Shown: positions 7,076 through 12,553, counted from the first letter of the stretch. The stretch is 12,980 nucleotides of DNA from an uncultured Clostridia bacterium (GCA_949118805.1 CASAUJ010000041.1:1-12980), one strand, 5' to 3'. Notes: generated by a model not told the origin, from the letters alone. Program-made: numbers and translations.

Positions 7076-7510
7076 TTATAAGGTATTGATTGCTTTCCTA
7101 GCTAATTCGTCACATCGATTGTTGAATTCATTATCACTATGTCCTTTTACTTTGTGAAAAGTTACTTTATGTGTTTTGGTTAATCCATATAATTCTTTCC
7201 AAAGTTCTTGATTTTTTACAGGATCTTTCCCTGCTGTCTTCCAATTGTTCTTTACCCAGTTGTAAATCCAACCTTGTTCAAAAGCATTTACTACATAAGC
7301 ACTATCACTGTATAAGTCTACTTCACAAGAATATTTTAAAAGTTTTAATCCTTCAATAACAGCTGTAAGTTCCATCACATTATTCGTAGTCTCCTTTTTA
7401 CTACCAGAAATTTCTTTCTTGTTTTCCTTATACATTAAAATACTTCCCCATCCACCTGGTCCTGGATTTCCTGAACAAGCACCATCGGTATAAATCACAA
7501 CTTTTTCCAT
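7076..7510 (-). CDS. rnhA: Ribonuclease HI
   Basis: RNase HI cleaves the RNA strand of RNA-DNA hybrids, removing R-loops and primers. The 144-residue protein is complete and has the full active site: Asp9 in YTDGACSGNPGPGG, Glu47 in NVMELTA, Asp69 in LYSDSAY, His124 in VKGHSDNEFN and Asp134 in CDELA. The basic handle region (WVKNNWKTAGKDPVKNQELW, about 85-104) typical of E. coli-type RNase HI is present. Length is close to the 155 residues of the E. coli enzyme. A TAAAGGA-like binding site on the minus strand precedes the ATG. It is divergent from tmcAL, sharing a short promoter region, and is not clearly part of the operon below it. Confidence 0.96.
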   Translation of the reverse strand: MEKVVIYTDGACSGNPGPGGWGSILMYKENKKEISGSKKETTNNVMELTAVIEGLKLLKYSCEVDLYSDSAYVVNAFEQGWIYNWVKNNWKTAGKDPVKNQELWKELYGLTKTHKVTFHKVKGHSDNEFNNRCDELARKAINTL

Positions 7511-7527
7511 AAATTTATCCTTTCTAT

Positions 7528-7556
7528 TTGTATTTTTGATCTTTTTATGATAGTAT
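7528..7556 (+). promoter_or_regulatory. Candidate tmcAL promoter
   Basis: TTGTAT (7528-7533) and TAGTAT (7551-7556) are 17 nt apart, about 50 nt upstream of the tmcAL start. The -10 box is imperfect and it overlaps the rnhA promoter on the other strand. Confidence 0.4.
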
Positions 7557-7584
7557 TATATCATAATTTAAAATAAATTAACAA
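7555..7584 (-). promoter_or_regulatory. rnhA promoter
   Basis: On the minus strand TTGTTA (7579-7584) and a perfect TATAAT (7555-7560) are 18 nt apart, about 45 nt upstream of the rnhA start. It overlaps the opposing tmcAL promoter candidate, so the two genes may compete for polymerase. Confidence 0.6.
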
Positions 7585-7606
7585 TAACATTAAAGAGGTA
7601 AATTTT

Positions 7607-8839
7607 ATGGGGAAAGTTTTAGGAATTGTTGCTGAGTATAATCCTTTTCATAATGGTCATTTATACCATTTGGAAAAAGCAAAAAAAGATACTGGTTCAA
7701 GTTATACAGTTGCCATTATGGGTGGGAACTTTACACAACGTGGTAGTGCTTCCCTCATTGATAAATGGTCAAAAGCACAAGTAGCTATTCAAAATGGAAT
7801 TGATTTGGTAATTGAACTTCCTGTTTTATATGCTACCTCTAGTGCTGAAAACTTTGCTGAAGGTGCCATTAAAATTTTAGATTCGCTAATTGTAGTTGAT
7901 TATATTTCATTTGGCACAGAAACCTCTGATGTTGAAATTTTAGATAAATGTGCTGATATTTTATACCATGAACCTAAAAAGTATAAAACTTTGTTATCTC
8001 ACGAATTATCAAAAGGGCTTTCTTTTCCCAAAGCACGTGAAAATGCTTTGATGATGTATTTAAACGATATTCGAAAATTCGCTAATGTTCTTTCTTCTCC
8101 TAACAATATTTTAGGAATTGAATATTTAAAGGCTTTAAAAAAATTGAAAAGCAATATCGAACCTCATAGTATTCCTAGATATGAAGTTGGTTATCATGAT
8201 TTAAATTATACAGAAAATACTGCTAGCAGTACCGCCATTCGAAACATGATTAAAAATAATGGTTTTAATGCTTTATCAAATCTTATGCCAGCTTCTAGTT
8301 ATTCTATCTTAATGAGCAATATGAAATCTGGGCATATTGTTTCTGATATTTCTGTTTTTGAAAAAGAAATTATTTACCGTTTACGAACTATGACAACTTC
8401 TCAAATTGCTGAATTGCCAGATGTTTCCGAAGGATTGGAGTTCGCTATTAAAAATGCAGCAAATTCCTGTAATTCTTTTTCTGAGTTTATTAATATTATT
8501 AAGTCAAAACGTTATACTACTACTCGTATTCAACGAATTTTGTTATATGCCTTATTAGGCATCACCAAAAAAGAAATCGCTCTTTCTAAAAAAACACAAC
8601 CTTATGTGAGAGTTTTAGGTCTAAATAAACGTGGAAAATTCTTGATTTCTGAAATTGCTAAGGCCAATCCTAAATTGGATATTATTACTTCTGTAAAACG
8701 TTTTACAGAAAGTAATTCAAATAAAAGTTTACAACTTATGCTAGATAAAGATATAGATGCTACCAATATTTATACAATTGGTTATGAAGAAGATTCTTGG
8801 AGCAATTTAGATTTTACACATAAAATTATAACTTTATAA
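7607..8839 (+). CDS. tmcAL: tRNA(Met) cytidine acetate ligase (YlbM family)
   Basis: TmcAL uses ATP to activate acetate and acetylates cytidine 34 of elongator tRNA-Met, so that the CAU anticodon does not misread AUA. The 410-residue protein has the nucleotidyltransferase HIGH-type motif FHNGH at 14-18 within GIVAEYNPFHNGH, then GGNFTQRG, KWSKAQVAIQNGIDLVIELP, SAENFAEGAI, FGTE, SPNNILGIEYL and SSTAIR. These are the conserved blocks of the YlbM/TmcAL family, and the length is standard (about 400). AGAGG lies upstream of the ATG at 7607. It stands alone on the plus strand, divergent from rnhA, and ends at a hairpin. A candidate substrate tRNA is encoded at 77-153 in the same window. Confidence 0.94.
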   Translation: MGKVLGIVAEYNPFHNGHLYHLEKAKKDTGSSYTVAIMGGNFTQRGSASLIDKWSKAQVAIQNGIDLVIELPVLYATSSAENFAEGAIKILDSLIVVDYISFGTETSDVEILDKCADILYHEPKKYKTLLSHELSKGLSFPKARENALMMYLNDIRKFANVLSSPNNILGIEYLKALKKLKSNIEPHSIPRYEVGYHDLNYTENTASSTAIRNMIKNNGFNALSNLMPASSYSILMSNMKSGHIVSDISVFEKEIIYRLRTMTTSQIAELPDVSEGLEFAIKNAANSCNSFSEFINIIKSKRYTTTRIQRILLYALLGITKKEIALSKKTQPYVRVLGLNKRGKFLISEIAKANPKLDIITSVKRFTESNSNKSLQLMLDKDIDATNIYTIGYEEDSWSNLDFTHKIITL

Positions 8840-8842
8840 ACG

Positions 8843-8878
8843 CCAAAGGCACTGTGATTTTACTCACTGTGCCTTTGG
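8843..8878. terminator. Terminator hairpin between tmcAL and the acidic-tail gene
   Basis: A 15-bp stem with one T-T mismatch (8843-8857 with 8864-8878, loop TTTTAC) lies 3 nt after the tmcAL stop and 26 nt past the stop of the convergent gene. The flanking T-tracts are short (TTTG on plus, CGTTTAT on minus). It is likely a bidirectional terminator, weaker than the one at 3192. Confidence 0.7.
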
Positions 8879-8903
8879 TTTGAAACGGTCAATCGTTTTT
8901 GTC

Positions 8904-9401
8904 TTAGTCTTCTTTCAGCTGTTCTTCCTCAGTAACTTCTTCCGAAGTCTCTTCGGGAGCTTCTTCTTCTTTGTTTTCCAATTCATCTCCCTGGAAGTTT
9001 TTTTCTGAATCTTCGTCAGGCTCTCTTACGAATTCACCTTTTATGCATTCTCTTATAAAAGGTTTTTGATCTTTCCCTGCCGAACTTACCTCTTCTGCGA
9101 TTAGGTTTGGATTTTCTACCTCGAAAGTTTCCTTTTCAGAAATATTTTCAAGATCTCTTTCCAATCCTTCTTCCGCTTTCTCGCTCTCTCTGTGCGTAAA
9201 CTCGCATCCTGCCTTCTTTCTGATCCACTTCTCATTCTCAGTTGTAGCTGCACAGACAAGATTGATCACTGCTCCCATCGCTTCTACTACTGAGAGTGCT
9301 CCTGAGAAAACATCTCCCTCCATGGCTCTTAATACAGAAAGAGCAAAAGATACAGCCAACGCCATTGTGATACAAAATGTTACTCCATACGTCCGTTTCA
9401 T
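8904..9401 (-). CDS. Small membrane protein with Glu-rich tail, unknown
   Basis: I do not recognise this 165-residue protein. Two hydrophobic stretches (about residues 6-26 and 33-53) with a short MEGD turn between them look like a membrane hairpin, or a signal anchor plus one helix. The rest is soluble and strongly charged. Residues 128-165 are almost entirely Glu, Asp, Ser, Thr and Gln, with runs such as KEEEAPEETSEEVTEEE. Single cysteines occur at 10, 50, 66 and 119. The start is firm: AAGGAGG lies 7 nt upstream, behind a consensus promoter and a 77-nt leader. Base composition differs from its neighbours: two 60-nt lines counted here hold 43% and 48% GC, against 18% in a line of the adjacent methyltransferase. 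This suggests later acquisition. A role cannot be assigned. Confidence 0.75.
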   Translation of the reverse strand: MKRTYGVTFCITMALAVSFALSVLRAMEGDVFSGALSVVEAMGAVINLVCAATTENEKWIRKKAGCEFTHRESEKAEEGLERDLENISEKETFEVENPNLIAEEVSSAGKDQKPFIRECIKGEFVREPDEDSEKNFQGDELENKEEEAPEETSEEVTEEEQLKED

Positions 9402-9433
9402 AATGAAACCTCCTTAAATAAATGAATGTTTTT

Positions 9434-9453
9434 TCCTTGTATTAAAACAAGGA
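9434..9453 (-). other. Leader hairpin of the acidic-tail gene
   Basis: A 7-bp stem TCCTTGT/ACAAGGA with a 6-nt loop lies in the 5' leader about 30 nt before the Shine-Dalgarno. On the minus strand it is followed by six A, so it is not a terminator for that strand. A smaller CAGC/GCTG hairpin (9464-9476) lies next to the predicted transcript start. Confidence 0.4.
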
Positions 9454-9484
9454 TTCCTACTTACAGCTTATCGCTGACTGTATT

Positions 9485-9513
9485 ATTATACTACATTTTA
9501 CATAAAATTGCAA
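9485..9513 (-). promoter_or_regulatory. Promoter of the acidic-tail gene with palindromic spacer
   Basis: On the minus strand TTGCAA (9508-9513) and TATAAT (9485-9490) are exactly 17 nt apart. The spacer contains the 14-bp palindrome ATTTTA-TG-TAAAAT (9495-9508), found identically in the promoter at 10228-10256. It lies directly downstream of the methyltransferase stop. Confidence 0.75.
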
Positions 9514-9515
9514 AT

Positions 9516-10118
9516 TTAACACTTTTGTATGATAAAATTAGCCCAAACCGTATTAGTAGCCTCTCTTTTGGTACTTGGTAATGTCTCAAAATAATCAATC
9601 ATTTTTACTTTCATGTTTAAATCATTTAATATTTCTTCCATCTTTTCTTTTGTTACATAATTATAATATTTTCCCTCTTTTATTTCATATCCTGTACCAA
9701 TTTTAAATGAAGTATAAATAATTCCATTTCCCTTTATTGCTCTTACCATTTTTTCCAAAATATTGGGCAACTTATCCTTTTCTACATGTAAAATAGAAGA
9801 ACATGCCCATATGGCATCATATTTCTCCACTTCTTCTAACTCATCAAATTTCATACACTTTACTTCTTGTTTTATATATTCACTCGCTAATTTACACATT
9901 TCAGTTGAACCATCTATTGCTTTTATTTTATATCCTTGTTCTATAAAATATTTACTATCTCTTCCTGACCCACATCCAAAATCTAAAATGTAAGCCCCTT
10001 TTGGTATTGATTTTAAAAATCGATCATAATTTTCTTGAATTTTCCCTATTATTGTTTGCTCACAATATTGTTTGGCATTTTTATTATAATATTCTAATGT
10101 GTTATAAATCTCTTCCAT
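9516..10118 (-). CDS. Class I SAM-dependent methyltransferase, substrate unknown
   Basis: This 200-residue soluble enzyme has a Rossmann-type methyltransferase core. Motif I is ILDFGCGSGRD (44-54), which binds SAM. The acidic end of strand two is KAIDGS with Asp69, motif II/III lies around KYDAIWACSSILHV (about 104-117), and a LPNILEKMVRAIKGNGIIYTSFK helix-strand unit follows. The short N-terminal YYNKNAKQYCEQT is typical of small stand-alone methyltransferases that act on small molecules, tellurite or similar, or on unknown targets. No target-recognition domain for DNA or rRNA is visible. GGAG lies 8 nt upstream of the ATG, and an extended -10 promoter is present. It sits between the acidic-tail gene and the divergent cysteine-rich gene. 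The substrate cannot be inferred. Confidence 0.9.
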   Translation of the reverse strand: MEEIYNTLEYYNKNAKQYCEQTIIGKIQENYDRFLKSIPKGAYILDFGCGSGRDSKYFIEQGYKIKAIDGSTEMCKLASEYIKQEVKCMKFDELEEVEKYDAIWACSSILHVEKDKLPNILEKMVRAIKGNGIIYTSFKIGTGYEIKEGKYYNYVTKEKMEEILNDLNMKVKMIDYFETLPSTKREATNTVWANFIIQKC

Positions 10119-10139
10119 TTTTCATACTCCTTTTTCTCC

Positions 10140-10148
10140 ATTATACCA
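10140..10148 (-). promoter_or_regulatory. Extended -10 promoter of the methyltransferase gene
   Basis: The minus strand reads TGGTATAAT, a TGnTATAAT extended -10 (TATAAT at 10140-10145). The best -35 is poor: GGTTGA at 17 nt or TTGATT at 15 nt. The leader would be only about 15 nt, placing the ribosome binding site at the very 5' end. Confidence 0.6.
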
Positions 10149-10227
10149 TAAAAAAATATAAATCAACCTTATTTTTTTATTTAAGTGTATAAATTTCATA
10201 TATCGACCCCATTGATTATCCCATCAT

Positions 10228-10256
10228 TTGCATTTTATGTAAAATTATGATACAAT
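10228..10256 (+). promoter_or_regulatory. Promoter of the cysteine-rich gene with palindromic spacer
   Basis: TTGCAT (10228-10233) and TACAAT (10251-10256) are 17 nt apart. The spacer holds ATTTTA-TG-TAAAAT (10232-10245), identical to the one in the promoter at 9485-9513. Confidence 0.7.
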
Positions 10257-10290
10257 AAATGTATAACTTATTATAGAGGAGGATTTCTAC

Positions 10291-10560
10291 ATGAAACTGA
10301 TTTTTAATTGCACAGCTCGTTATGGTTTTGATCATGATTGTAAAGAATCTGATTGTCATCTTTGTAAAACATGTCTCAGCTGCCATTACAGCAACAACAA
10401 TGTGATGTGGGCTCCAGAAAAAGCAGAAAAATGCGACAAATGCCAACATCGTTGTCCATCCTGTGGGGGCACTTGCTCGAAATGCAATTTGCCCTGTGAT
10501 AATCGGCAAGATATTTGTTACAATTCTTCACGTCCTGTTTTTAATCCTCTCTTACGCTAA
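10291..10560 (+). CDS. Small 14-cysteine protein, possibly metal-binding
   Basis: This 89-residue protein has 14 cysteines and no recognisable family. They fall in two arrays. The first is C22, C25, C28 and C31, each separated by two residues. The second is C48, C51, C55, C58, C62, C65 and C69, a strict alternation of two- and three-residue gaps. C7, C17 and C76 are outliers. Four histidines (15, 23, 32, 53) lie among them. Such spacing suits zinc or another metal, possibly an iron-sulfur cluster; a disulfide-rich fold is less likely without a signal peptide. GAGGAGG upstream, a consensus-like promoter and a following terminator define a single-gene unit. An antisense reading frame exists but lacks these signals. 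Some clostridia carry unrelated small Cys-rich domain proteins; I could not match this one. Confidence 0.85.
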   Translation: MKLIFNCTARYGFDHDCKESDCHLCKTCLSCHYSNNNVMWAPEKAEKCDKCQHRCPSCGGTCSKCNLPCDNRQDICYNSSRPVFNPLLR

Positions 10561-10585
10561 TGTAATAACGTTGGTCATATCTATT

Positions 10586-10624
10586 AGCCCCACTCTCGAA
10601 AGAGTTTGGGGCTTATTCTTTTTT
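10586..10624 (+). terminator. Rho-independent terminator of the cysteine-rich gene
   Basis: AGCCCCA (10586-10592) pairs with TGGGGCT (10607-10613), and CTCT/AGAG stack inside with a CGAA tetraloop and a two-T bulge. The sequence TATTCTTTTTT follows. The stem is GC-rich for this genome and the U-tract is good. Confidence 0.9.
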
Positions 10625-10957
10625 GCCATCTAACCAACTACTCTTTGCAGTTATTGAGTTATTCTGGTAATCAAACATATAAAATTTCTAATATTTGAGG
10701 TTCTAATGGTGTAGATGAGTAAATTGGTTATTTTGTAAGTACCTGTGCTGTAAGTATTTCGACTATTATCTATATTTTTTTAATGGAATTGAAAATTAAT
10801 TTTAATGGAATAAGCCAAAATATTCTATGATAAATTATGATATTTTAAGATAGGCAAAAAAATAAATACTACCTTTAAAAGATAGCATTTGCAACACTTT
10901 AAAATAAATTAAGATATTGTATGATAATTTACAATATCTTAAAAAAATTATAAAATT
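10625..10957. other. Non-coding gap before the tRNA-Leu fragment
   Basis: No convincing gene is seen in this 333-nt stretch. It contains a 12-bp direct repeat TTTTAATGGAAT at 10778-10789 and 10800-10811, 22 bp apart, a weak AAAATAT/ATATTTT inverted repeat at 10817-10846, and the 13-bp hairpin annotated at 10909-10942. A minus-strand frame of about 30 codons without a start near 10640-10780 is open but carries no recognisable domain. By the integration model this is chromosome downstream of the original tRNA-Leu gene. Confidence 0.6.
10909..10942 (-). terminator. Hairpin downstream of tRNA-Leu, likely its old terminator
   Basis: A perfect 13-bp inverted repeat (10909-10921 with 10930-10942, 8-nt loop) lies 16 nt past the CCA end of the tRNA-Leu fragment. 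On the minus strand TTTATTTT follows soon after. It would be the native terminator of the tRNA, now separated from its promoter by the element. The stem is AT-rich, so strength is uncertain. Confidence 0.5.
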
Positions 10958-11013
10958 TGGTGCAGATGGCCGGAATCGAACCGGCACGGTTTATTCAACC
11001 GCAGGATTTTAAG
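10958..11013 (-). pseudogene. 3' half of tRNA-Leu (TAA), att-site remnant
   Basis: On the minus strand the sequence runs from the anticodon loop CTTAAAA (anticodon TAA) through the stem half TCCTG and a long variable arm CGGTT-GAATA-AACCG. The T-arm GCCGG-TTCGATT-CCGGC, acceptor strand CATCTGC, discriminator A and CCA complete it. The expected 5' anticodon strand CAGGA is replaced by AACCC, and the whole 5' half is missing. Identity therefore ends at the anticodon loop, the usual crossover zone for tyrosine-integrase elements in tRNA genes. The fragment would be one att repeat, with the element on its 5' side, at higher coordinates. Confidence 0.88.
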
Positions 11014-11250
11014 GGGTTAAAGTTCATTTATAGATACTTTTAACTATTACTTTTTATTAATAGTTAAAGATACTCCCAATTATATTAAAATCAATACTTT
11101 CATTCATTTTTTATTTAAAAGTTCAAAAATATTTATTTTTCAAAAAAATTTCAAAAATAAAATGATTTGTATACAAATTGTATACTGAATTTTAAAATCA
11201 AAAGCCATTTCCTTTAACATGAAAATCAAAATTGAAAGGATGATTTATGT
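11014..11250. other. Element end region with GTTAAA repeats and operator-like palindrome
   Basis: No gene is seen. GTTAAA occurs at 11016-11021 and 11063-11068 and inverted at 11039-11044, at 23-24 bp steps starting 3 nt from the tRNA fragment. The last two lie within an 11-bp inverted repeat (11039-11049 with 11058-11068). AGATACT repeats at 11032 and 11068. Further right, TTCAAAAATA repeats at 11122 and 11150. These could be arm-type sites for integrase or excisionase. Confidence 0.45.
11166..11185 (+). promoter_or_regulatory. TTGTATAC tandem repeat, operator-like
   Basis: TTGTATAC occurs twice, at 11167-11174 and 11178-11185, 11 bp apart (about one helical turn). The first is part of the perfect 12-bp palindrome TTTGTATACAAA (11166-11177). 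The site lies 66 nt before tnpV and overlaps any promoter there, so it is a likely repressor site. Confidence 0.45.
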
Positions 11251-11604
11251 ATGAAAATTGAATACAACAAACAAGGAGAGTATTATTTTCCAAATTTAGT
11301 ACCATCAGAAAAATTAAAAAATTTTGAACTTGGAAGATTTGGAAGAATGAGATTAAAATTTTTAAAAAAGCATAAAAAATCAGAATATATTATCTTATTT
11401 ATGGACAATAAATTGCAAGAACATTTATTAGAAATTGATAAAACTGCTAATGATAGGTTTGAATTTTTAATGAAACAATTAGCTAAAAAAGAAAATATTA
11501 CAGAAGAATTAAAAGCAACTAATCAATTAAAATGGGTTAGACTTATGAATAATATTAAAAACTCTGCTGATGAAATAATACTAAAAGAATTAATTTATGT
11601 GTAG
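11251..11604 (+). CDS. tnpV: TnpV family transposon-encoded protein
   Basis: This 117-residue protein matches the TnpV family, first named in the mobilizable transposons Tn4451/Tn4453 of clostridia and now known in many Firmicute elements. Its biochemical role is unknown. The family landmarks are clear: an N-terminal YYFPNLVPSE block, GRFGRMRLKFLKKHKK (about 28-43), a central LLEIDKTANDRFEFLMKQLAKKENITEELKATNQLKWVRLMNNIKNSADEIILKELIY segment, and the usual length near 115-120. AAAGGA 10 nt upstream supports the ATG at 11251; an ATG 4 nt earlier opens only a four-codon frame. It is the first gene inside the element and is followed after 14 nt by a co-directional small gene. Its presence is strong evidence for a mobile element. 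Confidence 0.88.
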   Translation: MKIEYNKQGEYYFPNLVPSEKLKNFELGRFGRMRLKFLKKHKKSEYIILFMDNKLQEHLLEIDKTANDRFEFLMKQLAKKENITEELKATNQLKWVRLMNNIKNSADEIILKELIYV

Positions 11605-11618
11605 AAAAGAGGTAAAAA

Positions 11619-11945
11619 ATGATGGAAGAAACAAGATTATTTGATATAAATTCTATTGAACTAAATGAGTTATTTGATAGTGTAAGAATGGAGTTGAAAA
11701 ACAAGAATGATGATTATAAAAAGCTAAAAAAACAATACCATGATATTATGGATAGATTTCCTAATTTACAATTAATTTTTGAAGATGATGAAATATTTGA
11801 ACTGAATAAAGAAGAATGTAAAATGCTTCAAAAAATTATTCAATTAGGATTAAAAATTGATGAACTAGAAGAATATTCTATTTTCTTTTTAGGTGGTAAA
11901 GAAGCATATTTTTACTTTAAGAAAATGGGGATTCTAAAAGAATAA
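11619..11945 (+). CDS. Small element-borne protein of unknown function
   Basis: The 108-residue protein is mostly helical and charged. Residues 15-45 (ELFDSVRMELKNKNDDYKKLKKQYHDIMDRF) look like a coiled-coil helix. An acidic stretch, IFEDDEIFELNKEEC, follows, then a helix and the C-terminal block FFLGGKEAYFYFKKMGILKE. I recall similar short proteins with a GG.EAY.YFK.MGIL ending next to TnpV in Firmicute mobile elements, but I cannot give a certain family name. AGAGGT lies 6 nt upstream of two tandem ATG codons (11619 and 11622), so either may start. It is co-transcribed with tnpV in all likelihood and ends just before the repeat-hairpin block that precedes mobC. Confidence 0.78.
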   Translation: MMEETRLFDINSIELNELFDSVRMELKNKNDDYKKLKKQYHDIMDRFPNLQLIFEDDEIFELNKEECKMLQKIIQLGLKIDELEEYSIFFLGGKEAYFYFKKMGILKE

Positions 11946-11955
11946 CAAAAAATAT

Positions 11956-12071
11956 TGTCCTAGCAAGCACTGCATTTGTTATCCCGCAAATGCAACTTGC
12001 TGTCCCAGCAAGCAATGAATTTGTATTCCCGCACAAATTCAAAATAAATGGGGACACCCCAATTCCCATTT
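11956..12071 (+). repeat. Paired-hairpin repeat block, candidate oriT or structured RNA
   Basis: Two imperfect copies of a unit start at 11956 and 12001. Both read TGTCC-N-AGCAAGCA-N-TG-N-ATTTGT and then a CCCGCA loop core. Copy 1 has the 8-bp stem TGCATTTG/CAAATGCA (11971-11978, 11987-11994) and an outer AGCAAG/CTTGCT stem. Copy 2 has the 9-bp stem TGAATTTGT/ACAAATTCA (12016-12024, 12033-12041). Both loops are 8 nt. After them come TGGGG-ACA-CCCCA (12049-12061) and an alternative AAATGGG/CCCATTT stem (12046-12052, 12065-12071). The block is markedly richer in C and G than its surroundings and is non-coding. Being directly upstream of mobC it could be the transfer origin or a cis-acting RNA for mobC. 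Confidence 0.75.
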
Positions 12072-12101
12072 TAAATTATATTAAGAAAAGAGGTGTTATA
12101 A

Positions 12102-12425
12102 TTGAGAGAAAGAGATATTAAAAAAGTCTTTTATTTTAATGAAAAAGAAAATCAAAGATTTAAGAAAAATGTTTTAAAATCAAATTTATCAGGAAGTAGT
12201 TATCTTAGAAGTCTTATTACAAATTATCAGCCTAAAGACGCTCCATCTGATACAATTCTTTTACCAATAATAGATGAACTAAAATCTGTTGGAAAAACTC
12301 TAAATGAAATTGCAAGAATTGCAAATAGATTTGACTTTATAAATACTAAATATGCTAATAGAGTAATTGAGAGAATAGATTTTATTAGTGATAAAATAAG
12401 AGAAAATTTAATAACTTCAAGATAG
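12102..12425 (+). CDS. mobC: MobC-like relaxosome accessory protein
   Basis: This 107-residue protein resembles MobC-type mobilization proteins, which bind oriT and help the relaxase open the strands at the nick. The N-terminal half (FYFNEKENQRFKKNVLKSNLSGSSYLRSLI, 11-40) has the pattern of a ribbon-helix-helix DNA-binding domain. The C-terminal half has the MobC signature SVGKTLNEIARIANRFDFIN (about 66-85), equivalent to the G.NLNQIAR..N motif. The start is TTG at 12102, supported by AGAGGTG 6 nt upstream; no ATG in frame precedes the conserved region. The gene follows the paired-hairpin block by 30 nt. A hairpin comes directly after it, so no relaxase gene overlaps its end, which is unusual for MobC. 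The relaxase may lie outside the window. Confidence 0.78.
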   Translation: MRERDIKKVFYFNEKENQRFKKNVLKSNLSGSSYLRSLITNYQPKDAPSDTILLPIIDELKSVGKTLNEIARIANRFDFINTKYANRVIERIDFISDKIRENLITSR

Positions 12426-12431
12426 AATATA

Positions 12432-12471
12432 ACAATCCTATACATATTGCATTTTAAATGTATAGGATTGT
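12432..12471 (+). terminator. Probable terminator after mobC
   Basis: A perfect 14-bp inverted repeat (12432-12445 with 12458-12471, 12-nt loop) starts 6 nt past the mobC stop. The following AAAATTATTTT is only moderately T-rich, so termination may be partial. It separates mobC from the toxin gene, which has its own promoter. Confidence 0.65.
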
Positions 12472-12502
12472 AAAATTATTTTATAAAATATACAAACTTT
12501 TG

Positions 12503-12531
12503 TTTACTTATGATTTATAATATGTTATACT
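12503..12531 (+). promoter_or_regulatory. Promoter of the MazF-like gene
   Basis: TGTTATACT is an extended -10 (TATACT at 12526-12531), with TTTACT (12503-12508) 17 nt upstream as a weak -35. The start codon follows 23 nt later, behind a GAGGTGATG ribosome binding site at 12541-12549. Confidence 0.6.
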
Positions 12532-12553
12532 TTGAAAAGCGAGGTGATGATTT

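Noticed and set aside
10216..10509. 97-codon minus-strand frame opposite the cysteine-rich gene
   Set aside because: It lies antisense to a gene that has a promoter, GAGGAGG ribosome binding site and terminator. It has no such signals, and its tail runs into the intergenic promoter region.
10640..10780. Open minus-strand stretch of about 30 codons, considered as a recombinase remnant
   Set aside because: It has no start codon or binding site, and the faint similarity to serine-recombinase ends is too weak to support.
11956..12041. Possible mini CRISPR array
   Set aside because: There are only two imperfect units, with no unique spacers of constant length and no cas genes. The conserved feature is hairpin pairing.
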